DNA from: Candidatus Methylomirabilota bacterium
GTDB lineage: Bacteria > Methylomirabilota > Methylomirabilia > Rokubacteriales > CSP1-6
DNA: 33,550 nt
Assembly (NCBI GenBank): GCA_035764725.1
Contig: DASTYT010000009.1
Location: 1-33,550, forward strand
Direction of reading: 5' to 3'
The translations under genes were made by a program, and so were the position numbers. Of this stretch, positions 7,955 through 16,113 are shown piece by piece. Each line of letters starts with the position of its first letter. Positions within the stretch are counted from its first letter, which is position 1. A model generated the notes under the pieces. That model was given only the letters and a program-made list of their open reading frames with translations. It was not told where the DNA came from and ran no database searches.

Positions 7955-9324
7955 GCGGGCAGCGTCACGTAGGGGTAGCGGCGCAGCGCAGCGTAGACCT
8001 CGCGCATCATGGCGTCGAGCGCGGTCTGGGATCGGGCCTCGAAGCGCAGGGTGAGGTAAGGATTGGTGTTGGACGCGCGCACGAGGCCCCAGCCCTCTGG
8101 GAAGATGATCCGCACCCCGTCGATCTCCACCGTCTCGTAGCGCGCGCGGAATTCGCGGGCCAGCTCCTCCACCAGGGGAAACTTCCGGTCGTCCGCGCAC
8201 GGCGCCTTGAGCTCGGGCGTGGCGACCAGATGCGGCAACGTGTCGAAGTGCGCGGAGACGGGCCGGCCGTCGCGCGCCACCAGCTCGAGGAGCTTGCACG
8301 AGGCGAGGATCCCGTCGTCCACGCCATACCAGTTCTCGCCGAAGAACATGTGGCCCGACACTTCCCCGCCGAGGAGGATTCCATCCTCGCGCATCTTGCG
8401 CTTGAGATGGGAGTGGCCGGTCTTCCACATAATCGGCCGTCCGCCGTGCGCGCGGATGTCGTCCACGAGAATCTGCGAGCACTTCACGTCGAACACCACC
8501 GGCGCGCCGGGGTGGCGGCGCAGGAGATCGCGGGCAAGGAGGGCCAGGATGAGATCGGCCTCGTGGCGCCGGCCGCGCTCGTCGATCACGCCCACGCGGT
8601 CGGCGTCGCCGTCGTACGCGATGCCCACGTCGGCCCGGATCTCGCGCACCCGCGCCACCAGGTCGTGGACGTTCTCCTCCATCTCGGGGTCGGGGAGATG
8701 GTTGGGGAAGCTCCCGTCCGAGTCGCAGTAGAGCGCGTCGACCTCGCAGCCCAGGCGGCGCAGGAGCTCGGGGGCGAAACTGCCCGCGATGCCGTTGCCC
8801 GCATCCACCACGACCTTGAGGGGCCGGGCGAGCCGCACGCGGGTGGTGATGGCGTGGAAATAGTCCTCGCGGGGATCGCGGGGGATTCGCCGGCCCTGCC
8901 CGGTGGCGAAGTCGCCCGAGCGGATCGTGGCGAGCAGCCCCTGGATCTCGTCCTCCGTGAGGGGCGCCGCCCCGGCGTGCACCATCTTCACGCCGTTGTC
9001 CGTCACCGGATTGTGGCTTCCGGTGACGGTGGCGCCCCCGTCGAGCGTCCAGTGCGCGGTGGCGAAGTACATCAGCGGAGTGTGGTTGAGCCCGAGGTCC
9101 ACGACGTCCACGCCCGCGGCGAGCACCCCCGCCGCGAACGCCTCTTTGAGCGGCGGCGAGGAGAGCCGGTTGTCCATGCCCAGCGCGACAGTACGGCCGC
9201 CGCGCCGCCGCACGAGCGTGGCGTAGGCGCGGCCGATGGGCTCGAACACGTCCGGCCGGATGTCCACGCCCACCTTGCCGCGCACGTCGTAGGCGCGGAA
9301 GATGAACGGGTTCAGCTCGGTCAC
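7951..9324 (-). CDS. Phosphomannomutase/phosphoglucomutase
   Basis: 457 residues from GTG, three bases after the RidA stop. All four alpha-D-phosphohexomutase landmarks are present: phosphoserine loop TGSHNP with Ser103, metal loop DGDADR (238-243), sugar-binding GGEVSGH (319-325), and the C-terminal phosphate loop region RASNTNPYLTLRFE. Length and motifs match ManB/AlgC-type enzymes, which interconvert mannose or glucose 6- and 1-phosphates for nucleotide-sugar and polysaccharide synthesis in the cytoplasm. Choice between mannose and glucose cannot be made from sequence alone. The gene is co-oriented with RidA but no functional link is evident. Confidence 0.93.
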   Translation of the reverse strand: MTELNPFIFRAYDVRGKVGVDIRPDVFEPIGRAYATLVRRRGGRTVALGMDNRLSSPPLKEAFAAGVLAAGVDVVDLGLNHTPLMYFATAHWTLDGGATVTGSHNPVTDNGVKMVHAGAAPLTEDEIQGLLATIRSGDFATGQGRRIPRDPREDYFHAITTRVRLARPLKVVVDAGNGIAGSFAPELLRRLGCEVDALYCDSDGSFPNHLPDPEMEENVHDLVARVREIRADVGIAYDGDADRVGVIDERGRRHEADLILALLARDLLRRHPGAPVVFDVKCSQILVDDIRAHGGRPIMWKTGHSHLKRKMREDGILLGGEVSGHMFFGENWYGVDDGILASCKLLELVARDGRPVSAHFDTLPHLVATPELKAPCADDRKFPLVEELAREFRARYETVEIDGVRIIFPEGWGLVRASNTNPYLTLRFEARSQTALDAMMREVYAALRRYPYVTLPA

Positions 9325-9327
9325 GAG

Positions 9328-9723
9328 CTAGATGACCGCGACCGCTTCGACCTCGATCAGCCACTCCGGCTGCGCGAGGGCCGCGACGGCGACCAGCGTG
9401 GAGGCCAGCGTCTTCTTCCCGAAGAATTCCTCCCGGATCGGGACGAGGTCCGCGCGGTGCCGGATGTCGGTGAGGTAGGTGTTGATCTTGACCACGTTGG
9501 CGAGCGTGCCGCCGCCCGCTTCCACCTGCGCCTTGAGCGCCTGGAACACCGCCCGCGCCTGCGCGGCGAAGTCGCCGCGATGCGCGGGCTTGCCCCCTGC
9601 GTCGTAGGCGACCTGGCCGGCGATGAAGAGGATGGTCTGGGCGCCGGTAACCTTCACCGCCTGCGTGTAGGTCGGCGGGTTGAAGACGGTGGGGGCGCAG
9701 TAGGGCTCGATCGTGGTGGGCAT
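9328..9723 (-). CDS. RidA/YjgF-family protein without catalytic Arg
   Basis: 131 residues with the family pattern FIAGQVAYDAGGK…, ARAVFQALKAQVEAGGGTLANVVKINTYLTDI and a C-terminal IEVEAVAV. In active imine deaminases (RidA/TdcF) an Arg stands in the motif ARS near residue 105. Here the aligned sequence is LASTL, with Ala107 in that place. By family knowledge, members lacking this Arg do not deaminate 2-aminoacrylate, so another ligand or reaction is likely. Start ATG 9721-9723 has GAGGAG upstream. Followed after three bases by the phosphomannomutase start. Confidence 0.88.
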   Translation of the reverse strand: MPTTIEPYCAPTVFNPPTYTQAVKVTGAQTILFIAGQVAYDAGGKPAHRGDFAAQARAVFQALKAQVEAGGGTLANVVKINTYLTDIRHRADLVPIREEFFGKKTLASTLVAVAALAQPEWLIEVEAVAVI

Positions 9724-9817
9724 GAGCGGCTCCTCGTGAAGAATGATCGTGCTATCGTTCCCCTACGCTAGAAGGCCGGCACGCGCGAGTCAACCCCAAA
9801 CCCGCTCCGGAGACGCG

Positions 9818-10546
9818 ATGCCCAAGGAGTTCGTGCTCGTGCACGGCGCCAGTCACGGCGCCTGGTGCTGGGACGACGTGGCGGTGGTGTTGCGACGCGC
9901 CGGGCATCGCGTGATCACGCTCGACCTGCCCGGGCACGGTCGCCGGGCCGCCGAGGCAGGGCGCGCGAGCATGGAAGCGTACGGCCGCGCCGTCGCCGAC
10001 GTCATGGCGCGCGAGGGCGTGTCGCGCAGCATCCTCGTCGGACACTCCATGGGCGGGCCGGTGATACAGAAGGCGGCGGAGATGGCGACCGGACGCATCG
10101 CCCATCTCGTGTTTCTCGCCGCGGTGGTGCTGCCGAGCGGCGGCAGCCTCGAGTGCGTGCACCTCACGCCGGTGGGCCGCGCGCTCATGCACGGGCTGGC
10201 CGCCGCTCGCGGCGACGGCACCTTCGCGTATCCCGCGGAGACCGCGTGGGCCCGCTGGATGGGCGATCTCCCGCGGAGCCATCCCACCGTTGCGCGCGCG
10301 CTCGCCTCGCTCACGCCGCAGCCCTTGCGCCCTTTCGTGGAGCGCATCGATTATTCGGTCTTCGAGCGCCTCCCCGTGCCTCGCACGTACCTGCGCTGCC
10401 TCGGCGATCTCGCCGTGGTCCCGGCCCGCGCGGCCGCCTACGCGGCGCGGCTCGGCGTGAGCCCCCTGGACATGAAGACCGCGCACGATCCGATGCTCTC
10501 GGCGCCCGAGGCGCTGGCGCGGCTGCTCGAGAAGATTCCGGCGTGA
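9818..10546 (+). CDS. Alpha/beta hydrolase, esterase-like
   Basis: 242 residues. MPKEFVLVHGASHGAWCWDDV has the oxyanion HG motif; the nucleophile elbow is GHSMGG; the acid/His end is AHDPMLSAPEALARLL. This arrangement is that of the small alpha/beta hydrolases related to hydroxynitrile lyase and plant methyl esterases (MES/EstC type). Start ATG 9818 is preceded by CCGGAGA. An earlier ATG at 9743 in frame is rejected because it adds a non-conserved basic leader. Substrate unknown. Confidence 0.88.
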   Translation: MPKEFVLVHGASHGAWCWDDVAVVLRRAGHRVITLDLPGHGRRAAEAGRASMEAYGRAVADVMAREGVSRSILVGHSMGGPVIQKAAEMATGRIAHLVFLAAVVLPSGGSLECVHLTPVGRALMHGLAAARGDGTFAYPAETAWARWMGDLPRSHPTVARALASLTPQPLRPFVERIDYSVFERLPVPRTYLRCLGDLAVVPARAAAYAARLGVSPLDMKTAHDPMLSAPEALARLLEKIPA

Positions 10547-10569
10547 CGGGAGGCGCCGGGGGCGCGTCA
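10544..10569. terminator. Possible bidirectional hairpin between convergent genes
   Basis: TGAC…GCGCC-GGG-GGCGC-GTCA lies exactly between the stop codons of the hydrolase (plus) and PilZ (minus) genes and includes both. Five GC pairs close on GGG and four outer pairs follow after a left-hand bulge. There is no T-run, so any termination would be weakly intrinsic. Confidence 0.3.
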
Positions 10570-11058
10570 GCCGTGGCGGGCGGCGGCGAGACGCAGAATC
10601 ATCCCGCGCAGGCTCTCGGCGTGCGTGTCGGCGATCTTGACGAAGCGGACGCCCACGAACCCGCCGCGCTGGGCCCGTGCCTCGCCCACGTCCACGTCGA
10701 CGGGTGGCCCGCCCTCCGGCGACATCTGGAGCAGCAGCAGCGCGCCTACCGGCACCATCGCCCTGGTCTCGATCGCGCAGCCGGCGGTGGAGATGTCGCG
10801 GATCATGCCCTCGCCCTGGCCGCCGTTCTTCCAGCGGAACGTCACCGGGATCTGGCAGGGGACGCGGTCGAGGTCGCGGCGGTCGAGATGCACGCGGACA
10901 TAGCGCTCGCGCCACCGGAAGCGGCGGAAGCGGCGCTGGCAGGCCTGACAGCGGAAGGGGTAGATGTAGGCGAGGCTCGCGAGCCGCTCGTAGAGTCCCT
11001 TGCGATGGGTGCGTCCGACCAGGCCGCTCCCGCAGCTGGGGCACGCGGGTGCCCTCAC
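10567..11058 (-). CDS. Zinc-ribbon PilZ protein, copy 2
   Basis: 163 residues from GTG overlapping the stop of copy 1 (GTGA). A zinc ribbon has Cys6, Cys9, Cys37 and Cys40 (CPSC…CQAC). The PilZ domain follows: RxxxR at 61-65 (RDLDR) and DxSxxG at 88-93 (DISTAG), both halves of the c-di-GMP motif intact. It should bind c-di-GMP in the cytoplasm and act as a receptor; the target is unknown. Spacing of every motif residue is identical to copy 1, which argues for tandem duplication. Confidence 0.88.
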   Translation of the reverse strand: MRAPACPSCGSGLVGRTHRKGLYERLASLAYIYPFRCQACQRRFRRFRWRERYVRVHLDRRDLDRVPCQIPVTFRWKNGGQGEGMIRDISTAGCAIETRAMVPVGALLLLQMSPEGGPPVDVDVGEARAQRGGFVGVRFVKIADTHAESLRGMILRLAAARHG

Positions 11059-11558
11059 GGGGCCTGCCCGTGCGGCGTGTCGCGCTGGTGGCCGGTGAGG
11101 AACCGTCGGAGCCGCTCGTCGCCCTCGTGCTTCACGCCGACGAACTGGAGCGCGACCTTGCCCGACTGTATGGTGCGGACCACCGCGACCTCGACGCGGA
11201 TGGGCCGCTCGCCGTGCGCGGGCTGGAGATCGAGGTCGAGGTGCTGGCCGGGCTGGATATCCGCCTGGGTCTCGAGCGCGAGGCCCCCGATGGAGAGATC
11301 CCGAACCCGTGCGGGCTGCCCGCCCTGCTCCAGCCAGAGCGTGGTCCAGAAGTCCACGGGGAGCCGCTCGTCCCGCCGGCGCTCGCGGCGGTAACGCACG
11401 TAGCGCTGCCCCCACTGGAACGCGTGGAATCGATGGAGGCAGTCACGGCAGCGAAACGGATAGACGTAGATGAGACTGGCGAGCCGCTCGAGCAGACCCT
11501 CGCGGGAGACGCGGTCGACTTCCTCGCTTCGACACCGGGGGCAATGAGGAACCGCCAT
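11055..11558 (-). CDS. Zinc-ribbon PilZ protein, copy 1
   Basis: 167 residues from ATG 11556-11558. Zinc ribbon Cys6, Cys9, Cys37, Cys40 (CPRC…CRDC) joined by a conserved LLERLASLIYVYPFRC segment. PilZ motif RxxxR at 61-65 (RRDER) and DxSxxG at 87-92 (DLSIGG), then ETQADIQPGQHLDLDLQP. Both c-di-GMP contact motifs are complete. It is divergent from the CMD-family gene by 78 bases and is followed by copy 2. A broader upstream frame has no conserved sequence and is rejected. Confidence 0.88.
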   Translation of the reverse strand: MAVPHCPRCRSEEVDRVSREGLLERLASLIYVYPFRCRDCLHRFHAFQWGQRYVRYRRERRRDERLPVDFWTTLWLEQGGQPARVRDLSIGGLALETQADIQPGQHLDLDLQPAHGERPIRVEVAVVRTIQSGKVALQFVGVKHEGDERLRRFLTGHQRDTPHGQAP

Positions 11559-11636
11559 GTCCGCGCGTGATCTCCGCGGGGCAGTGTGACGAGAGACGAC
11601 GGCGAAGTCCAGCACAAAAACCGAGAAGGAGAGGCC

Positions 11637-12023
11637 ATGGACGAGGCGCTGAAGGAGAAGACCCGCAAGACCGCGCAGATGCTCTTTCACTCCATCAAGG
11701 GGGGCGTGGGCTTCGACCTCTGGAAGCAGTTCGACCGTGACCTCGCGCGGGAGCTCTCCACCTTCTTCACGGGAAAGCTCTACAGCCGCGAGGTGATTTC
11801 CCAGAAGCAGCGCGAGCTCTGCGCGGTGGCGTCCCTCACCGTGCTCAATCGGGGCAACGAGCTGCGCGCGCACATCCACGCCGCGCTCAACGTGGGGGCG
11901 ACCCGGCAGGAGGTGGCGGAGGTGATCTTCCAACAGGTCACCTATGGAGGTATGCCGGTCGTGGTGGAGGCCCTCGTCATCTGCAAGGCGGTGCTGGAGG
12001 AGCGCGGCGAATGGCAGCCGTAG
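11637..12023 (+). CDS. Carboxymuconolactone decarboxylase-family protein
   Basis: 128 residues from ATG preceded by GAAGGAGAGG. The CMD/AhpD domain core is RELCAVASLTVLNRGNELRAHIHAALNVGATRQEVAEVIFQ (59-99). It has Cys62 and the His pair (AHIH, about 79-81) of gamma-CMD-type members but no CxxC, so it is unlikely to be an AhpD-type peroxidase. Aligned without gaps to the selenoprotein candidate at 21905-22156, Glu75 falls opposite the UGA codon. The inositol-phosphatase gene starts inside its last codons. Substrate unknown; family members act on aromatic lactones or as redox adaptors. Confidence 0.87.
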   Translation: MDEALKEKTRKTAQMLFHSIKGGVGFDLWKQFDRDLARELSTFFTGKLYSREVISQKQRELCAVASLTVLNRGNELRAHIHAALNVGATRQEVAEVIFQQVTYGGMPVVVEALVICKAVLEERGEWQP

Positions 12024-12793
12024 CCGCCCCGCGCCACCCCACCGTGGTCGCTGCCGTGGAGGCCGCGCGGGCCGCCGGCGAGATCGCCATGCGGTACTAC
12101 CGCGGCGGGTTCGAGGTGACGATCAAGCCCGACCAGACCCCGGTCACCCAGGCCGATCGGGAGGCCGAGGAGACCATCACCGCGCTCCTGCGCCGCGCCT
12201 TCCCCGACGTGGGCTTTCTCGGCGAGGAGTTCGGCCAGCAGGGCCCCACCGACCGGCGCTGGATCATCGATCCCATCGACGGCACCAAGAACTTCGTCCG
12301 TCATCTGCCGATCTGGGCGGTGCTCATCGCCCTCGAGGAGCACGGCGAGGTCACGACGGGCGTGGTACTGAACCCGGTGACCGGCGATCTCTTCTGGGCC
12401 CGCCGGGGCGAAGGCGCCTACGCCAACGGGCAGCGCCTGCGCGTGTCGGAATGCGCCGCGATGAAGGACGCCCTTCTCCTCCACTCGAGCCTGTCGCTGC
12501 TCCGCCGCACGCCCTACTGGCCGGGCTTCGTGCGGCTGATCGACGCCACCTCCCGCACGCGCGGCTTCGGCGACTACTACGGCTACTGCCTGGTCGCGGA
12601 GGGCAAAGGCGAGGTCTACGTCGAGGCGGACCTCAAGCCCTGGGACGTGGCGCCGATGAAGATCCTGGTTGAGGAGGCGGGCGGCCGGCTCACCGACTTC
12701 GCGGGCCGGCCCAACATCTATGACGGGACCGTGGTCGCGACCAACGGCCGCCTCCACGAGGAGACGCTACGCCTGCTGCGCCCTGCGCCCTAG
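12011..12793 (+). CDS. Inositol-phosphatase-family enzyme, HisN-like
   Basis: 260 residues overlapping the CMD gene by 13 bases, so translation is probably coupled. Metal-binding motifs of the Li-sensitive phosphatase family are complete: FLGEEFG, WIIDPIDGTKNFVRHLPIW and PWDVAPMKILVEEAGG. FGDYYGYCLVAEGKGEVYVE is characteristic of the branch that includes bacterial histidinol-phosphatase HisN. Mg2+-dependent hydrolysis of histidinol phosphate or inositol phosphate is expected. No other his genes are in the window, so the substrate is open. Confidence 0.88.
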   Translation: MAAVAAPRHPTVVAAVEAARAAGEIAMRYYRGGFEVTIKPDQTPVTQADREAEETITALLRRAFPDVGFLGEEFGQQGPTDRRWIIDPIDGTKNFVRHLPIWAVLIALEEHGEVTTGVVLNPVTGDLFWARRGEGAYANGQRLRVSECAAMKDALLLHSSLSLLRRTPYWPGFVRLIDATSRTRGFGDYYGYCLVAEGKGEVYVEADLKPWDVAPMKILVEEAGGRLTDFAGRPNIYDGTVVATNGRLHEETLRLLRPAP

Positions 12794-12803
12794 GGCCCCC
12801 GGC

Positions 12804-13550
12804 TCAGCCCAGGAGGGCCCGGCGCCGGCGGAACTCGGCGATGGCGCGCTCCTCGGCGGGCCCGAGGCGATAGGCGAAGCTCGCCAGGTAGGTGATCACC
12901 TCCGCCTCGCTCCAGCCGGTGTCGCGGCGTCGTGCCGCGATCGCGGGCAGATCGGCGAGCCCGCGCGTCAGCGACGTGTCCAGCGCCGCCGCGAAGGCCG
13001 CGCGCTCGGCGGCGGGCAGCGCCCGCCGGATCCCCCAGCGTGCGAACACGCAGGGCAGCCCCGTCCACTCGGTCCACTCGGTGCCCAGGTCCACCACGTA
13101 GCTCCACCGGCGCGGGGCGGTCAGCTCGCGTATGGCGGCGTCGCCGATGAGGAGCATGGCGTCGCACGCGGGCCCGGGCGTGGTCCAGGTCCGCGGCGTG
13201 ACGCGATAGCGCTGGGCGAGGAGGATGCGCAGGATCTCCACCGACGTGGCCGTCTCGGTGGTGACGCCCACGACCGCCCCCTCGAGCTCGCCGGGCCCGC
13301 GGTCCGAGAAGAGGAACACGCTGCGCGCAGCGCCGTTGGTCGCGATGCCGAAGGGCAGGCCGTCGAGCACGGACTCGAGCCGGAGGAAGTCGGCCAGGGA
13401 CAGCGGCGCGGTGTCGGCCTCGCCGCGCTCGAGGGCCTCGCCGAGCTGCCGTGGCGGCAGGGCGAGGGTGGGGAAGCCGGCGAGGTGCGTGAAGAACGGC
13501 TCGCAGTTGAGATAGGGGATCACGCCCACCCGCGGCCGGCCGGCGGTCAC
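12804..13550 (-). CDS. mqnA: Chorismate dehydratase MqnA
   Basis: 248 residues from GTG overlapping the amidohydrolase stop (GTGA). The fold of the MqnA/MqnD substrate-binding-like family is visible: VGVIPYLNCEPFF at the start, FGIATNGAARSVFLFSD, VGVTTETATSVEILRILL, and DAMLLIGDAAI. MqnA converts chorismate to 3-enolpyruvyl-benzoate, the first step of the futalosine route to menaquinone. Length matches the family (about 250-280). The neighbour upstream in the operon is an amidohydrolase that could be the aminofutalosine deaminase of the same pathway. The other steps (MqnC, MqnE, MqnD) are outside the window. Confidence 0.82.
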   Translation of the reverse strand: MTAGRPRVGVIPYLNCEPFFTHLAGFPTLALPPRQLGEALERGEADTAPLSLADFLRLESVLDGLPFGIATNGAARSVFLFSDRGPGELEGAVVGVTTETATSVEILRILLAQRYRVTPRTWTTPGPACDAMLLIGDAAIRELTAPRRWSYVVDLGTEWTEWTGLPCVFARWGIRRALPAAERAAFAAALDTSLTRGLADLPAIAARRRDTGWSEAEVITYLASFAYRLGPAEERAIAEFRRRRALLG

Positions 13551-14863
13551 GCGACCCTCCAATCCTGCGTGAGGGCGCGCACGCGCGCGAGGAGATCCTC
13601 CCCATCCAGGGTGACGAGATGCTGCGCCGCCACCACGTGGCGGCCGTGCACCCACACATCCGTCACCGCCTGATGCGACATCGCGTACACCACGCTCTTG
13701 AGGAGGTTCGCGCGCGGATGCAGCGACGGATGGGTGAGGTCCACCGCGACCAGGTCCGCGAGCCGCCCGGGTGCGATGGCGCCGGCGGCGAGGCGGACGA
13801 GCCCCGCGCCGCCCGCCGTGCCCATGGCGAAGGCTTCCTCGGCGGGGAGCCGCGTGCCGTCGAGGTGCCGGACCTTCTGGAGCAGCGACGCCATGCGCAT
13901 CTCCTCGAAGACGCTCAGGCGATTGTTGGTGCAGCCGCCATCGGTGCCCAGGCCGATGCGGATGCCGCGCGCGCGCATCTCGGTGATGCGGGTGATCCCG
14001 TCGCCCAGCACCATGTTCGACGACGGGCAATAGGCGAGGCCGGCGCCTCGCTCGGCCATCAGCGCGATCTCGGCGTCATCGAGCCATACGCAGTGCACGC
14101 CGATCATGCGCGGCCCCAGCACGCCTAGCTTCTCGAGATACCGGATCGGCGTGGCGCCGTGCTCGGCCAGGGTGCGCTGTCCCTCGTACTGGCCTTCCGC
14201 CACGTGGATGTGGAACGGGGTGTCCAGCGCCTCGGCCACCTCCCAGCCGGCGCGGATCATGGCCGGCGATGCGCCGTGCGGGCTGTGCGGAGCGGGCTGG
14301 ACGGCGACGAGCGGGTCGCCCGCGTGCTCGGCGTGGAGCTCACGGGTGCGGCGCGCCGCGTCCGCGGGCGACTCGCGGTAGCGGGCGGGCGCACCGTCCC
14401 AGTCGTACATCGTGCGCGCGAGCACCAGCCGGATCCCGGTGTCGCGCGCGGCCCGGATCACCGCGCGCGCGTTGTCGTTGCCGGCGTCCTGCAAGTAGAA
14501 AAAGTCCACGCAGGTCGTGGCGCCGTGGATCAGCATCTCGGCGAAGGCGAAGGCCGCGCCGAGATAGATGCCGTCGGTGTCCAGCCGCGTGGAGAACGGG
14601 TAGAGCACGCGGTCGCGCCAGGCCATGAAGTCCATGTCGTCGCCCAGCCCGCGCAGGAGCGACTGGAAGGTGTGACAGTGCGCGTTGACGGTGCCGGGCA
14701 CGAGCGCCCGCCCGGGCAAGCGGACGAGATCGTCCGCGAAGGCCGCGTCGCCCCACGGCGGGGGAAACGGGACGATGCCGGTGATGCGGCCGTCCGCGAT
14801 CTCGACGGCGCGGCCGGACTCGAAGCGTCCGTCCACGAGCACCAGCTCCGGAGCGAGCCTCAT
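13547..14863 (-). CDS. Amidohydrolase, possible aminofutalosine deaminase
   Basis: 438 residues. Metal ligands of the amidohydrolase superfamily appear as NAHCHTF (about 60-66), HIHVAEGQ, GVHCVWLDD and LGTDGGCTNNRLSVFEEMR, the pattern of the MTA/SAH/atrazine-type deaminase branch. It precedes mqnA with a 4-base overlap, so 6-amino-6-deoxyfutalosine deaminase (MqnX) is the favoured role by context. S-adenosylhomocysteine, methylthioadenosine or 8-oxoguanine deaminase are alternatives that sequence alone does not exclude. Cytoplasmic; no signal peptide. Confidence 0.8.
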   Translation of the reverse strand: MRLAPELVLVDGRFESGRAVEIADGRITGIVPFPPPWGDAAFADDLVRLPGRALVPGTVNAHCHTFQSLLRGLGDDMDFMAWRDRVLYPFSTRLDTDGIYLGAAFAFAEMLIHGATTCVDFFYLQDAGNDNARAVIRAARDTGIRLVLARTMYDWDGAPARYRESPADAARRTRELHAEHAGDPLVAVQPAPHSPHGASPAMIRAGWEVAEALDTPFHIHVAEGQYEGQRTLAEHGATPIRYLEKLGVLGPRMIGVHCVWLDDAEIALMAERGAGLAYCPSSNMVLGDGITRITEMRARGIRIGLGTDGGCTNNRLSVFEEMRMASLLQKVRHLDGTRLPAEEAFAMGTAGGAGLVRLAAGAIAPGRLADLVAVDLTHPSLHPRANLLKSVVYAMSHQAVTDVWVHGRHVVAAQHLVTLDGEDLLARVRALTQDWRVA

Positions 14864-14875
14864 GCGCGCGCCATC

Positions 14876-15505
14876 TTACTCCAGGGACGCGGCCCGGCGC
14901 GCGACGACGGCGAGGAGGGGATCGCCCACCTCGGGGCTCCGGTCGAGGCCCATCATGTCGGTCCACCCGCGCGCTGCGCGGAGGTAGTGCGCCACGAGCT
15001 GGGCGTGCCCCGCGTCGTCGAGCGCCTCCCACAGCGCGATCACCTTGGTGGGAAAGCGGCGGTTCGAGAACGTGATCACGACAGGCGCGCCCGGGCGGAG
15101 CACGCGCGCGAGGTCGCACAGCACCTCCACCGGCCGCACGAGATAGTCGATGGACACGCAGCATCCGGCGGCGTCGAACTCGCCGTCGGCGAACGGCAGC
15201 CGCGGCTCCGCGTTGAGGTCGTGCACGACCCAGGCGTCCAGGCGCGAATTGGCCGCCAGCTCCTCGGCGTTCATGCCGAGCCCGGTGACGCGGCGATAGG
15301 ACACCTCGGGGGGCAGGTGGCTCACCCCGCTGCTCATGAGGTCGAGGATCGCGCCTCCCGCCGGAAAGTACTCGCGGTAGAGGGCCGTCACCGCGGCGAT
15401 CGCGCCGTCGTCGATGTGGGTCACGAGCCGCGGCGCCGCGTAGAACTCGGGATCGGGCGTCTCGTCGAGGCGCTGGAAGGCGCCGGCGGGGAGACCGTCC
15501 TTCAT
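14876..15505 (-). CDS. SAM-dependent methyltransferase-like protein
   Basis: 209 residues from ATG 15503-15505. Motif I is ILDLMSSGVSHLP, the DLMSS…SHLP variant known from one class of type-11 methyltransferase-like proteins rather than the usual DxGxG. DLNAEPRLPFADGEFDAAGCCVSIDYLVRP marks the second acidic loop, and ARVLRPGAPVVITFSNRRF the strand-5 region. The methyl acceptor is unknown. It sits 12 bases before the amidohydrolase in the minus-strand operon, but a role in menaquinone synthesis is not indicated: MenG/UbiE motifs are absent. Confidence 0.8.
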   Translation of the reverse strand: MKDGLPAGAFQRLDETPDPEFYAAPRLVTHIDDGAIAAVTALYREYFPAGGAILDLMSSGVSHLPPEVSYRRVTGLGMNAEELAANSRLDAWVVHDLNAEPRLPFADGEFDAAGCCVSIDYLVRPVEVLCDLARVLRPGAPVVITFSNRRFPTKVIALWEALDDAGHAQLVAHYLRAARGWTDMMGLDRSPEVGDPLLAVVARRAASLE

Positions 15506-15545
15506 GGCGTGCTCCCGGCGAGGCGGGGGCCGCGGCACCGAGCCG

Positions 15546-16091
15546 CTAGAGCACGTGGACGAACGGACGTGCCCGCAGCGTGCCCGTGGTCCAGAGGCCG
15601 CTCTCGGCGAGACGGGCCACCGCCGCGTCCGGGTCGGCGGCGTTCACGAGCACCAGCGTCCGGCCGCCCGGGAAGAAGCCGCCGAACGCCACGCGTCCCG
15701 CGCCGCGCTCCTCGATGAGGGCGAAGGTGGCCATCTCCACGTCGGGCGCCTCGCCTTCGACCAGCATCGTGACGCGCGAGCCGTCCGTGGAGAGCTCCGG
15801 CACCCGCCAGGGCTCGAGGAACTGCGCGAAGGCCTCGGGCCGATACTTCGTCCACACCCCGCCCTTCCAGTAGGGATCTTCCTCGACGAGACGGGTGATC
15901 ACGTCGAGATCCGGGGCGCGGTAGAAGAGGTCGGCGGTCCTGCCGTCGGGCGCCGGGCCGCCCCCGATGACCGCTCCCTGCGCGCGCAGGCCGACGATGC
16001 GCTCGAGATGCTGGGCACGGTGAGCGGCGCGGCGCGTGATGTAGTCGTCCGCGGCGGTGATGGCGACGTGATAGAAGTTCATCTCCGTCAT
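15546..16091 (-). CDS. Double YCII-domain protein
   Basis: 181 residues containing two YCII-like domains in tandem. The first (about 5-95) has HRAQHLERIVGLRAQGAVIGGGPAPDG and a C-terminal VEEDPYWKGGVWTKYRPEAFAQFLEPW; the second (about 100-181) has FALIEERGAGRVAFGGFFPGGRTLVLVNAADPDAAVARLAESG. Only the first copy keeps the His of the family active-site pair, so the second may be structural. YCII proteins are small, ferredoxin-like, with uncertain chemistry. Lies between SDR and methyltransferase genes with gaps of 22 and 40 bases. Confidence 0.75.
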   Translation of the reverse strand: MTEMNFYHVAITAADDYITRRAAHRAQHLERIVGLRAQGAVIGGGPAPDGRTADLFYRAPDLDVITRLVEEDPYWKGGVWTKYRPEAFAQFLEPWRVPELSTDGSRVTMLVEGEAPDVEMATFALIEERGAGRVAFGGFFPGGRTLVLVNAADPDAAVARLAESGLWTTGTLRARPFVHVL

Positions 16092-16113
16092 GTTTCCTCT
16101 CGGCGGCTCGATC

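Noticed and set aside
7858..9771. Very long plus-strand open frame opposite phosphomannomutase
   Set aside because: It is antisense to a gene with complete catalytic motifs, is full of Arg/Val/His-rich low-complexity sequence and shows no domain. High GC keeps stop codons rare in the opposite frames.
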